In this document: in pieces, positions 11,914-22,962 of the stretch
Layout: every line of letters starts with the position of its first letter
Position numbering within the stretch: the first letter of the stretch is position 1
Source: Chromobotia macracanthus
Lineage: Eukaryota > Chordata > Actinopteri > Cypriniformes > Botiidae
Direction of reading: 5' to 3'
Assembly: GCA_036877525.1 (NCBI GenBank)
Contig: JAZGTH010000125.1
Coordinates: 903,501 to 967,500, forward strand
DNA length: 64,000 nucleotides
Notes under the pieces: generated by a model
Database searches by the model: none
The model's input: only the letters and a program-made list of their open reading frames with translations
Told to the model about the DNA's origin: nothing
Made by a program: the position numbers and the translations under genes

Positions 11914-12085
11914 TGTCACAGAGCCACACCTCCCACACAAGTCCTCCCACTTGTTCCCTCTCACCCGCCCACTGATTCTTCGTTCCTAATTCCACTTGTT
12001 TGCTATCGATATTCATTTGTCTGAACTTACTTACAATAATAAAGATTATGCTATCTACTATCTTGGTTCTGATTTTAGTGTGACA
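11914..12085 (+). repeat. 3' LTR of the gypsy element
   Basis: Starts TGTCACAGAGCC and ends GTGTGACA, giving the TG...CA termini and short inverted ends expected of an LTR. It matches the two halves of the 5' LTR. It contains AATAAAGATTATG, a polyadenylation signal in the same place as in the 5' copy. Confidence 0.8.
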
Positions 12086-12234
12086 GAGAGCAGTCTTTGT
12101 TCTGATATAGTCTGAATCCTGACTGGAAATTCTCGCAGATAACGTTTCTTTAGAGGTATGAACATATCTGTGAAAACCCCACCTTTTGTGTGTTTATTTT
12201 CTTCTAAAGGATTTGAAAAGTAGGCAGATCTGTA

Positions 12235-12560
12235 ATTTGAAACACTCTCCTTTCATGCTGTACAGAATACCTCCAGTTTTGTTTGCTTCCAATTGCACTC
12301 CATTTTCCAGGCTGCTCTTTTTAGGACGTGGGTATGCTCAGTAAACCATGGTGTTGAGCTGCTGTTATGAAACCCAAGTAGAGTTTAAAATGTCTTTGAA
12401 AGCCAACCCCAATGCATTTTTTTCATTATCCACATGGATGTTAAAATCACCAGCAGTTAAGAATTGATCTGTGGACAGTAATACTTATGATACTTATGTC
12501 AGCAAATTCTTTGATAAAGTCTGTGTGGTATCCTGGGAACCTGTATACAGTAGCCAGTAA
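12235..12560 (-). pseudogene. LINE endonuclease remnant
   Basis: The minus strand encodes, with interruptions, a GDFNIHVDNEKNALG segment (near 12410-12450). This is the conserved GDFN region of apurinic-type endonucleases in non-LTR retrotransposons. The flanking sequence is too decayed to name the clade. The match is short, so limits are approximate. Confidence 0.6.
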
Positions 12561-14366
12561 AATAATATATTATTATTAATAATTATATTTTAAATCAGAT
12601 CTCTGGGTAACTTATTCTTATAAAGTGCAGCAACTTTAACCTTTAGACAAGGCTCATGCTTATACCAATAATTTTGGGGGATAGACTTATTTAATGTAAA
12701 TGCCTTGTTTTTCTGAAATGTTTTTGTCACAGAGCACATCATTAACAAAAAGTGCTTTTGTAGAGAGAGATCTAATATTATGCAAACCAAGCCTTATTAG
12801 TTGTTTGTCTGTATTGTTTTTTTATTAGTTTAACATTTATTATATTGTCATTGAATTGTTTACGGGGCTTTTTGTAATTACTGGTCCAGGGGACAGACAG
12901 TGTCTTTATTATGATACTTAGGTGATTCTATGTGTTGTAAATTATGTATTGTCTGTGACATGACGGCTAGCAGATGGTTGGTTGAGCCAGTCAATCAGTG
13001 TCCTGACCAATGTTGATCAATGTTCACAAACATGTACATTTCTAGATTGATTCTTCAGTAATCTTAAGACTAAACAGCCAAATATGCTTTCACACTAAAC
13101 AATACAATTATAGGTTACTATTAGTTTCAAACTCAAAAATAAAGTTGTCATAATATATATCCTGTCATTTCGTTCCAACATCCATTCATGCAGGTTTAGA
13201 ACAACGTGAATGTTAAATGGCAGATTTTTTTAACTACATTACACAGTCCCTCTGCAAAGAAATTGTTCCCTTTGAAATAACAGAACAGAAAAATATATTT
13301 GTTTTGTTTTCTTTTGCATTTACTATTTTTTAAATTCTGCAAGTTCTTTGCTCTTGCAATATTCACTTGTTTGTCCCCAAGCTATATTTCAATGCATTTT
13401 ATTCTGCAGTGAGTTGGTTGGTTTAACTGGAATTACTATCTGTCCAGTCTGAAACAGGTTAAGAGCAACATCTATAACTTAATGTTTTCAGTTGGGTCTC
13501 ACAAAAAAATATCAGAAGACCTAAAATACAGATAAGACAATTCATACCCATTACAAATATCTAGTCACAAACTGAAATAAGAGTATTCACATAATTGTAA
13601 CCACTCACAATTTTAAATAATTTTATTAGTAAGTTTATGTAACAACATATATGCTTTATTAATGCATTTACAATCTCTTTGGTCAGATACAACAGCTTTT
13701 GATGGTGTAAAATTTTGTAACTTATACATTGGAAAATATTTACCATACAGTGATGTAGCTCTGTTGAGGAGTTCCTTCCTAAAAAGCAAGTCATTAGATT
13801 AGATTCAGCTTTACAGGACCAAGGAAATGCAGTTACCATCTAGTGTATATTGCAAACAGCAATTGTAAGAATGTTCCATGCATTTAGTCAAACTTAATAA
13901 TTAAAGCTTAAATAACCTAAATATTTTAAGCCAGCTGGAAATTTCACTTGTTGCTGTGGCAGTATCTTAAATCTTCTGAGGTAGTTCAACAGCATCTATA
14001 GTGTACTGACAGTGCAGATAGATAGCACTACCATCTCCAAGTTCATGGTGTCCTAAACACTAATATTTTAACAATTTATAAAAGATGAAACACTCTGGGA
14101 CATATGGGATTTTTGCATAAAAAATAGGATTAGGGTTGTGCTGATACATGATGAGACTGGAGATCGACAAGAGTCAAGGATATTTGGCTTATTTGCCCTT
14201 TAAATTAGTATTAGGCTATAATTATTATTAAAATATTATGACAATAACTTATCATTTGTCCCACCACAGTTTCACATTGGCATCATCGCATACAGCCTAA
14301 TTAAAGCAGTCACATAACGGCCAAAAAGTACTGCATCGCACCTAGGACAATTCCCTGGTGTATATG

Positions 14367-14368
<2 letters not shown>
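12561..14368. other. Noncoding, no feature recognised
   Basis: AT-rich DNA. Minus-strand ORFs near 12590-12790 and 13561-13839 have no recognisable motif or splice structure. Confidence 0.4.
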
Positions 14369-14436
<68 letters not shown>

Positions 14437-14456
14437 TATATATAATATATATACAC

Positions 14457-14481
<25 letters not shown>
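14369..14481. repeat. Long (TA)n microsatellite with (CA) interruptions
   Basis: About 110 bp of TA dinucleotides with two short CACACA interruptions. A 72-residue ORF across it is only the translation of the repeat. Confidence 0.9.
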
Positions 14482-14489
<8 letters not shown>

Positions 14490-14554
14490 TAATTATATAT
14501 AATATAGTAATAATATTAAGTAAATAATAAAGTCAAATTAAGTGGTCAGAAAGG

Positions 14555-14828
14555 GGATGTAGCATCCAAGTTCAGTATGCCAGCAGATAATTAAACTGAT
14601 CCTGAGACTGCTGAAGTGACAGCAAAGACTCCTATAACACCTCCAGATGAGAGAGTGAACAGTCTGTGGGTAGAGTGAGGTGTATCTTTGATAATGCTTC
14701 TCATCATCCGTAGGCAGCATTTGTGATGTCCATGATGGAGGGTAGCTGAACACCAGAATCGGACTGAGCAGTTTTCATCACCCGCTGGGGGCCATCTGTC
14801 TGAGACAGTGCAATAACCATACCACACT
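14555..14828 (-). pseudogene. LINE reverse-transcriptase C-terminal fragment
   Basis: The minus strand reads WYGYCTVSDR at its 5' end and degraded 'IIKD..H.TH.LF.LLPSG' downstream across two frames. This corresponds to the C-terminal region of CR1/L2/Rex1-type LINE polymerases and aligns with the same part of the LINE at 55925-59490. It is a 5'-truncated, frameshifted relic. Confidence 0.7.
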
Positions 14829-15097
14829 GTGATGCAGTTTGTTAGGATAATAGTGTAGCTGTAAAAGTTCTACAGTAATTAAAACTGAGAGCTGAGCATT
14901 TTTGGAGCTTTATTTATACAGTGAACATTCTGCAGTGTTTTGACTAGTTTACTCAACTGCTGATGTAACCAGACTGTTCTCAGCCCCTGTTATTCCCTTC
15001 TGTGTTGTGTATAAGAAAGACCAGGCCACTTCAATTCACTGGAGCAGGTTTATAAACAATCACGCCCAACATGGACCGGCCACCGTCTGTGGATTAA

Positions 15098-16752
15098 CGT
15101 CAATAAAGTTGATAAGTTGCTTGTGGGCATCTCATAAGAGCACAAGGCTGAAATATAGCTTTTTATTGATGATATCCTTTCCACCTTAAAAGACTGAACA
15201 CTTCCGTATTGCTCAAGCTCAACTTTGCTTTTCTGTTATTTGCACTCTTGTAAATGACCGGGTTGCGTGTGTGTATAATATATATATATATATTATATAG
15301 TATATAGTAATATATATATAGTAATATACTATATACTATATATATAATAGTATATAGTAAATATAATAAGTTATTATATACAATAAGTACAGTAAGCAAA
15401 CTAAACTTGGAGATTTAATGGACTTCTCTTCATTTACAATTCACGTCCTCCCTTTCCTCTTTCCCCGTCCTCAAATTCGTGGGTTCATTACTTCAAAATG
15501 CTACAGTAAAACGTTCTTGTTATTTGCATAGTTATAGACAAGGACACTGGCTATAACCCCACAGTAAAGCTTTAACTCACCCTAAAGCACAGCTGAGATA
15601 TAGCACCTTCGAAAAGGTTAACATTGCTTTGAACTGCATTGTCAAATGTCAAATTCATGGGTTCATTACTTCGAAATGCTACAGTAAAACGTTCTGGTTA
15701 TTTGCATGGTGATAGACAAGGACACTGGCTATAACCCCACAGTGAAAGCTTCCACTCACCCTAAAGCACATCTGAGATACAGCGCCTCCACATGGGTTAA
15801 CATTGCAATATGTCATTGAACTGTATTGTCACATTAATAATTTGTCATTAGCACAATTAAATGTAGAAAACTGGGTACTGAACTGTTTGTGAAGAGGCTC
15901 AGACTTATATCATATATCATCACAATATCATAACAGGACACATATACAGACAGATAAGTAACATGACAGTACAACAAATAAGAGACACAGTTAGTATATG
16001 TAAGGTTACATATAAGGTGGAGGCATTTGGATAATAGAAAAATTATAAAAGAATATTAAAGTGAAGGTATATTAAAATCCATAACTTACAAATAATATAG
16101 GTCAGTCCTGTATATTAAAACATCATATATCAATATCTTACAAATATAAATATGTATTTACATGATTATGTAGAAACCCTAGTGTAGGATATTGCCCTAT
16201 AAAATACTGCACTTTAAAACAGGCAGGATGTAGTAAATGTTTTAACTGTTCAAGGTGAAGATGGCCTGTCAAAAAAACTGTTCTGCTACAGTTATATCAA
16301 GAAATGTAAAGGGAGGGAGTGATGAAGGTTCCTCATAAAGTCCATTACATCTCCAAGTTTAGTTTACTTACTATACTTAATGTTTACTTATAAAATTGCT
16401 TATATATACACGCAACCCGGTCATTTACAAGAGCGCGAATAACAGAAAAGCGACACGGTCCCTAAGTTAAGCGCGAATAAGAAGCCGCCAATACGGAATC
16501 TTTCAAGGTGGAACGGATAGCGTCAATAAGAAGCTACTAATAAGAAACTAGATTCAGCCTCGTCATAACAGCACATTCCTCTCCTCAGTGTATGTAATGC
16601 GAACTGGCATGTGTAACAATTGAGCAATATGATCATTAACACTGAAAAATACTGCACAATACAAGAATATAAAAACATCGAAAAGATAACACAGAAATAC
16701 CTTTTTGATTAACAACAATAAAGTTGATAAGTCGCTCGTGGCCATCTCATAA
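15098..16752. mobile_element. Compound inverted-repeat element, nonautonomous
   Basis: The left arm (about 15130-15430) reappears inverted at about 16325-16590. Shared words include TAAATGACCGGGTTGCGTGT and TAAACTTGGAGAT. A second motif, AATAAAGTTGATAAG plus GCATCTCATAA-type sequence, occurs in direct orientation at both outer ends (15105 and 16719). Between the arms lies a tandem duplication. No ORF is present. The structure suggests a nonautonomous DNA transposon or two nested copies of one, with boundaries approximate. Confidence 0.55.
15473..15835 (+). repeat. Tandem duplication, two units of about 182 bp
   Basis: Unit 1 starts near 15473 and unit 2 near 15653. Both begin CAAATTC.TGGGTTCATTAC and contain AAGGACACTGGCTATAACCC and ACTCACCCTAAAGCACA. 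The copies differ by scattered substitutions and small indels. They sit between the inverted arms of the surrounding element. Confidence 0.85.
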
Positions 16753-16807
16753 CAGCTGTTTGATAACACCTGTCAGCTGGCAAAAACCTAAAAACCACGC
16801 TAAAACG

Positions 16808-16965
16808 CTAAAATATAAATAACAACAGAATGCAATGATTTGCAAATCTCATATACCCCTATTTCATTCACACTAGAACATAGACAGCATTTCAAATGTT
16901 GAAAGCAAGACATTTTACAATTTTATGCAAAATATTAGCTCATTTTGAATTTGATGGCTAATTGG
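16808..16965 (+). mobile_element. Tc1-like transposon end fragment
   Basis: Contains GAATGCAATGATTTGCAAAT and TCAAATGTTGAAAGCAAGAC, words found in the long terminal repeats of a common group of fish Tc1-like elements. Only one end is present, with no transposase. Confidence 0.55.
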
Positions 16966-16972
16966 CAACAGG

Positions 16973-17026
16973 ACACGCACACGCACACGCACACGCACAC
17001 GCACACGCACACGCACACGCACACGC

Positions 17027-17058
<32 letters not shown>
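16973..17058 (+). repeat. (ACACGC)n minisatellite running into (AC)n
   Basis: About ten uninterrupted ACACGC hexamers are followed by plain AC dinucleotides. It looks like an AC tract in which a C-to-G-bearing unit was homogenised by slippage. Confidence 0.95.
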
Positions 17059-17062
<4 letters not shown>

Positions 17063-18089
17063 TACTGCTCTTGTGTTAACAGCAGAATACAGCAACTTCC
17101 CAAAATACAGTAAATCACTGTAACTTGTAAATAAATATGCACTGTAAAAAATGCATATTACAGTAATGAACCGTTAAAAATATAGTGGTATTTTTATTAG
17201 TCATTTTATAGTAAGTAACTGTAGAAATCACAAACTGTGCCTGATTATGACTATGAAAAGTTCTGAAGTTATGTTGAATACCGAAGAGCAATTTTGCGGG
17301 TAACCCATTTTCTACTGGGTATTACCAATGACCATATTACACTTAAGGATATGTGATTTTATTATGACTTTTTTTTAAAGTTAATTTATCATTTTTTTCA
17401 AATGAACCACAAAGTTTCCACTGTTTTATTGCCTCATTACCTTATTGTGTTTCTGCATTGTGTCTATGATGTTTTTTGTGTTCACCTCATGTTCACCTCA
17501 TCAGCTCTAGTTTATCATAATACTACCTAAAGACTAAGTCAACTACTTCAAAAAATGACCACAAGTTTAATTTTCAATGCATACATGTTTTTTGCATTAC
17601 ATGGGAAGTGCTTAAGAGGGATATCATTGATGTCTTCAATAAAGTTGGATTCTGAGAGAGTCTTTAACAAAACCCTGGCAGTGGACAGTGGATCTCAGTA
17701 TAAAAACAATCCATTACATACGAGAATATAGATACAGTTATTCTGTATCTATAACAATGTTAGAGATCCTAAGATGGTATAGCCCGAAAAAGATAAAGGC
17801 AGTGTTTGCAGGCAGTCATATTTTAAGCTACTTAAGAAAAATAAACAAAACGCTGCATTATCTGCATAATAACAAACTGATCAAAACACTGCAATACAGT
17901 ATATATATCTTGTGTTTTGATCTCTAGCTGTTCATTTATTTTTACTTGGCAAATAATTTCTATGTAAAACGCTTTGAATTACCTGTATGGCATGAAAGGT
18001 GGGGCTTCCGAAGCTAAAGCTTTGCACATTTCCCTGTTCAAAGTAAAAAAAAACAAAAACAGCTAACAAACGTTGAAGCGTCTTTTATA
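17059..18089. other. Noncoding upstream of COX20
   Basis: The part from 17095 to 17250 has the ACAGTAAATCACTGTAA and CACTGTAAAAAATGC style of a small hAT-like nonautonomous element, but I could not bound it. The rest is AT-rich with no recognised gene. Confidence 0.35.
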
Positions 18090-18262
18090 CACTTAACTGA
18101 ACGCACGCGCGGACCGAGCTGTTAAACACAACGGAACCAATGATTGCCATCTACACGGTGCTGTCCGGATGAGTTTACTTGGAGCTCAGTTGAAGAACGT
18201 CGTATAATGTCAGTGTTGCTCAGATCGTAATAAGTGTGTGCGTGTGCGTGGTGTTCTTGAAA
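18090..18262 (+). promoter_or_regulatory. COX20 promoter and 5' untranslated region
   Basis: Immediately upstream of the COX20 ATG the sequence becomes CpG-rich against an AT-rich background (ACGCACGCGCGGACCGAG near 18103, ACGTCGTATAATG near 18198). No TATA box is obvious. This fits the CpG-type promoter of a housekeeping mitochondrial gene. The transcription start cannot be located. Confidence 0.5.
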
Positions 18263-19521
18263 ATGACCGAAGAGGATGAGAGGCAGGTAGGTGATATTTT
18301 ATTATCAGGAAGGGTTTACATTGGCTACCTTTCCATCATGTTAGCCACAACTGAAAAATTAGATTAAGATTACATTATATTAATTAAGATTAGACTAGAT
18401 TAGATTAATTCAACCTTACTGTCATTATGCCGAGTACAAGTACAAAGCTAACGAAATGCATATTTACATTATGCTGTTATATTCAAAGTAAATTAAAAAT
18501 AGCAACATAATCAGAAGTAGTTAATCCAAGGAACAAATGTTCTTCAATTATACCACCCTTCTTTAAGATCTGGAGCAATACAAGGCTATAGCATTAGTAT
18601 TGACTAATAATGCCAATATATTTTTATTGTATTATCAAAGTTTTTTATTTGCTCTTTGTTTAATGCACAGTCATTGATTATTTCCACGCACACAGGGCAT
18701 GAAAGTCTTGGGTATACTTGATATTCAAAATACTCCATGTGCCCGAGAGTCTATTCTCCATGGTGCATGTGGATCAGTGTTGGCAGGATTGGTGCACTTT
18801 ATGGGAACAAGTAAGTTTGAATTTACTCAATGGTTCAGACCTAATTACCTTCAGCATAAGGTTTATATATAAGCCTTAAGCATAAGGCTTATGTGTGGAT
18901 GCTTTTGTCATTTTTTATGTAGCGTTTCTTTTATCTGCTGTTTTTCTGTAATTCTCAGGCCGTGTAAAGAGGTCATTTGATGTGGGTGTTGCAGGATTTA
19001 TTCTTACAACATTGGGTTCGTGGTATGTGTTCAGGAATTTTAGGACACTTGACATACTTCACATTTTATGCACATCAGATTTATAAACCATTAGGCCACA
19101 TAATGGTTTATAAATGGGCAAAACTAAAGACAAGAGGTTGAGTCTCTAGAACTTCATTTGCTGCAAACTTGAAATTTAGCATGAACATCAGAGTTGTCAG
19201 CAATTAGGCATGGGCAAAATATAGCAAATGGGCATGTAACTGTGTAGGCCCCCCTTTTGGCTAACCACCAGGGGTGTTTGGCCCTATCAATTCTACAGTG
19301 CTTATGTTTATTATTTTCTCTTTTGTTCTTGAAGTATAACATGATTAAACATGTTTTGTGAGACTTACCTATTTCTTTTTGCATTTTACAGGCTCTACTG
19401 CAGATATAATAATGCCAAGCTACGTGTTCAACAGAGAGTCATAAAGGATGGTATAAAGAATAAAGTAATTTATGAAGGGACAAATTTAGATCCCACATGG
19501 AAAACAGGAAGAGATGCATAA
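18263..19521 (+). CDS. cox20: Cytochrome c oxidase assembly factor COX20, complete, four exons
   Basis: COX20 is an inner-mitochondrial-membrane chaperone that binds newly made COX2 during complex IV assembly. Exons: 18263-18286, 18696-18810, 18959-19022 and 19392-19521. Introns carry GTAGGT, GTAAGT and GTATGT donors with AG acceptors, and all phases agree. The product is 110 residues (human about 118). Conserved parts are GILDIQNTPCARESILHG at residues 13-30, the SRVKRSFDVGVAGFIL stretch between and into the membrane segments, and CRYNNAKLRVQQR followed by YEGTNLDP near the C-terminus. Two hydrophobic segments, about residues 28-45 and 54-71, match the two-helix topology of the family. The first exon encodes only eight residues (MTEEDERQ), and the ATG chosen is the only one giving an in-phase join. 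No disruption is seen, so the gene looks functional. Confidence 0.95.
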
Positions 19522-19615
19522 AATTTTATTGTCTGACACCATATATTACCTATAAAGTTAATGCTGATTTATTTCCTGATTATACGAGTGCCTAATGTTT
19601 GCATTAAGTCATTAT

Positions 19616-19621
19616 ATTAAA
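19616..19621 (+). promoter_or_regulatory. Candidate polyadenylation signal of COX20
   Basis: ATTAAA lies 95 bp after the COX20 stop codon and is followed by TTTGTTGTGAGTTT, a GT-rich stretch typical of downstream elements. Confidence 0.5.
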
Positions 19622-20858
19622 ATTTGTTGTGAGTTTATTTTGTAAGGCAAAATGTATTTGGAACATAACTGGAACAAATAATTGGGTCATGTGTCATGAT
19701 GAAACGGGTCTGGTAAGGAGGCAAAAAGCAGAAAGGGGCACAGCACTTGTGGTACAAACTGCAATAGTTTACATGCGGAATTTAATCTCAAGAAGTCGAT
19801 GTATCAGTGCTCCACTACATACATTTACGACGAACAGTACAGATAAGAAAAAACAGTATAGAAATAAGGAAATATAAAACAATAGAAACCAGAAAGTTAT
19901 TAAATACATAGAATGCATGGCATTATAGAATACATACTGCAAGTTGTTTTAGAAAATGTGCATCGTAACTGTAAATTAATTGTCAAATAATTTAAAATTA
20001 TGTGTACGTGCAGTGCACACAACACAGAAAATCAATGTGTCTGCTTATTAAATGTAGAATTAATTTGTACATATACAGCACAGTTCATAAACCCTTCCAA
20101 ACCTTCAACCTAACCTGTTAGCAATACCTAAATATATAATAAACATGACGTGAACGCCAGTGAAATGACCACTGTATGGGGAACACTAAAGGAAAAACGG
20201 GGTACGGACAGAACTCCGACTTTACCTCAGGCAACAGCAGTGAAGCGTGTATAGTTTAATTTTCCTAGTATATGTTTCTCATAACAGTAATGTTTCTCAA
20301 GCCTCCACAGCCTGGCCAAAGGCTGTTATCAAATTCAAACAGCAACATGAATTTATAACTGTAAGCTATTCAAGGGCGTAGATTTGGGTAGGGAGATAGG
20401 GGTTGGGTAGGCTTGATGTGTAGCTTGCAGGCTTCTGTTAAGTAAGGGAGAAATCGTCCTTATACCAACAGTTTAATGCACAAAAACAGGACAAGTCAGG
20501 ACAAGCAGCAATAATGGGCCAAAGCACAATGGTGCCATTGCCGTAAGGATCTGCTCTGAAAACAATGCCTGTTCAGCAATTGCATTTAACTCTGTAAATA
20601 ATCGTGAAATATTTAAAGTACTGTGGCCTGCTGACGCTTGATTGCGTTTTAAGTGTGGCTTACAATAGGCACATCATTGTGATCAGTCCACAACACTAAA
20701 CATACCTCCTAAGTTGGATAGAAATCAGTCAAGGCATGCAGAGAATATGAGCCATAGATTTATTACGTCCCATATGTAATGTAATATATGTACATATATC
20801 CAATGTCCATATATGCCATATATGAAACCTATTAGAAATTATAACAATTCACAAGAAC
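19622..20858. other. Noncoding downstream of COX20
   Basis: No gene or repeat was identified. The segment around 20140-20230 is slightly richer in CpG but shows no exon. Confidence 0.4.
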
Positions 20859-21270
20859 TGTGGCAGCGTCTCCAAGACACTTAAAGAAACCTGCCTGCAA
20901 AGCTACCTGAAAAGCTATGTTTACCAAGGACAAAAGAGGTTTTAACCAACGGGTGTTCACACAAAATATTTATTTGATTTAGTTATTAGAAGTTAATTGA
21001 TAAATAAAATCTATTTATGACATTATTTTTGAAAGCATCCCCACTTTACAGCAGTTTTAAACAAGTGGCTAAAACTTTTCATAGCACTGTAGCTTTACAG
21101 GCAGGTTTCTTCAAGCGTCTTGGAGACGCTGCCACAGTTCTTCTGTATTTAGTCTGTCTCAGTTTTTTCTGTTGGTTCATAATGTAATCACAGACAGACT
21201 CGATGACTGTGAGATTAGATCTCTCTGTGGAGCACTGGCTGTTGTCAGTCTTCTTGTGCATACAAAAATC
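20859..21270 (-). pseudogene. Tc1/mariner transposase C-terminal fragment with hairpin
   Basis: On the minus strand, LTVIESVCDYIMNQQKK resembles the D/E-catalytic C-terminus of Tc1-like transposases ('PDLNPIE..W'). A frameshift then leads into an EELWQRLQDA-like continuation near 21140. A segment of about 50 bp at 20859-20910 is repeated inverted at about 21092-21142, with only a few mismatches, so this piece of transposase gene has been duplicated in reverse and could fold into a hairpin. No terminal repeats are visible. Confidence 0.6.
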
Positions 21271-21425
21271 TCACTGGATTATTACAGTTAATGGTATAAA
21301 GAATGTTTGGAAATGTAAACTTATAATTCCTACTAAAACTACAACAAAAGATATAAATAACTTGCTTAAAACCATTTTTTGGTGTGAAAATATTAATGTG
21401 ACTTAAGTCTTTTGCACAGTACACA

Positions 21426-21462
<37 letters not shown>
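21426..21462. repeat. (TA)n microsatellite
   Basis: About 18 TA dinucleotides. Confidence 0.9.
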
Positions 21463-21466
<4 letters not shown>

Positions 21467-21494
21467 CATGTATAATATTCTGCAGTGTCACTCT

Positions 21495-21745
21495 TGATAT
21501 AGGGACATACATATCTGCCATGGCAACATCGTTAGCAATATAAAAAATCCCTGTGCAATTTAGCATCTTTAATGCCTTGGCATAATATTTTTCAAATCCC
21601 ATAAATCCCCTAGGAGGGGTATTTAAAAATTCAGAATCTGGAATTGACAGAAAAATCCAAAATGGCTGACTTATTTTTTGGTGAATTTTAAAAGTTGTCC
21701 AGTTATCCAGTTGTCCATGTATTGACAAGAACAATACATGTATTA
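21495..21745 (+). repeat. Interspersed repeat, related to 53200-53400
   Basis: Shares CCATGGCAACATCGTTA, AATTTAGCATC and AATCCC.TAGGAGG-type words with the tandem repeat at 53021-53700, in the same orientation. It is a single diverged partial unit. Confidence 0.7.
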
Positions 21746-21856
21746 CATTTGGTAACCATAGGTAAAACATACTGCATCCCTTCAGTCAAAATTTAAATGT
21801 AAGTTTATGTAAGAAAAAATTTATGTAAGATTGTGTAAATAAAGTGTTTGCTTTTA

Positions 21857-21857
<1 letters not shown>

Positions 21858-21902
<45 letters not shown>
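21858..21902. repeat. (AT)n microsatellite at the left edge of repeat X copy 1
   Basis: About 22 AT dinucleotides. The corresponding place in copy 3 (about 62635) has only a short AT-rich stretch, so the tract expanded in this copy. Confidence 0.85.
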
Positions 21903-21907
<5 letters not shown>

Positions 21908-22566
21908 TGCAAATACAAATTTTAATTTTGAATAAATAAAAAATATACTGATACCATAACAATAGTTTTAAATATGCAGATTGTTTAGCACCATTTTTTA
22001 AACACCTATGTTCAACTACCTGACACAGTGGGATAAGAAAATCCTGTGTGTGTTTGGGTGTACAGACGCTGTGTCTAGATGTTCATAGCATCACACGTCA
22101 GATAAATACTCAGTCCTTTTGGTGACTCGTGTTGTAAACTTTACATCCAGAACAACATAAACTGTTCACTCTGTGTACTTCTACAATAAATGTTTCATCA
22201 CTTTAGAGAGTTTCTTAGTTAAACCTGTATAAGACTTTGCAAAGACTATTTCATTTTAAAACATAAAAATAACGATACAACCATCATAATCCTGTTTTAA
22301 AATATGGGTTGTTTTGCTTGGTTTAAACTGAAACAATGACACCCTCATTTTGGAAAACATTTAGCCAAACAATCTCACACATCTTATTTAACATTGACTG
22401 TGTCACACTGGGTTGGGTATGTGTTTATGTTATCAGTTGTCTTTTGATGTCAGAGTTTTTGTGATTAGAGAGTTTTGTGGGTGTCCACCTCTTATAGACA
22501 CATTCACTTTTCACAGTTTACCTCTGAGTCATTTAACAAAGGTTGCTTAAAAACTTCTGTCATTGG

Positions 22567-22962
22567 CTACGTTCTAGAGTTTGGTGTATCATCTGGTGAC
22601 AACGGTTCAGAGAAACTGAAGTAGTACTGCCGAAAATGTCTTTCCAGCTTAACAGTAAGTGTGTTTCCATTTGTGTGTATTTGTAAGAATATACATAATA
22701 GTTTAAGTGTGTCACTGTGGTATTTAAAATGATGTTTAAACTGTTTTGTGTAACGCTCCAGGTAGATCAAACAACATCCATTAAAACCAAGAACTGAATC
22801 AACAGGGTATGTTTTATCTATTATGTTTTTTGACTCAGAGTGGGTATTGGATACATTATATTTTCTGACACAAAGTAACTGAGGATAATAATAATAGTTG
22901 CTGCTCTGTCTGTTGTCTGGCAATAATAAGAAGTCCCCTCTGTAGATTGTGATCTGGTTCAT
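22567..22962 (-). other. 131-residue ORF inside repeat X, unrecognised
   Basis: An uninterrupted minus-strand frame of 131 codons starting at an ATG. I recognise no domain. Fragments such as VLGFNGCCLIYLE are echoed in copy 3 (about 63700-63770), but there indels break the frame. This could be the relic of an element-encoded protein or a chance ORF. A start in a good context and the absence of stops are the only direct support. Confidence 0.2.

Larger units (their letters stand above)
8295..12085 (+). mobile_element. Ty3/gypsy chromovirus-type retrotransposon, degenerate but with both LTRs
   Basis: The order is 5' LTR, gag with zinc knuckle, reverse transcriptase, RNase H, integrase C-terminus with chromodomain, and 3' LTR. 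That is the order of fish chromodomain gypsy elements. Many stops and frameshifts disable every domain. The protease and the integrase catalytic core are not recognisable, and the total of 3.8 kb is short for the family (typically above 5 kb) even though an extra 1-kb repeat is inserted. The element is therefore both deleted and interrupted. Confidence 0.85.

Noticed and set aside
14272..14490. 72-codon minus-strand ORF
   Set aside because: Almost entirely a translated (TA)n repeat.
16973..17058. CRISPR-like regular repeats
   Set aside because: Six-base perfect units without spacers; this is a minisatellite in a vertebrate genome.
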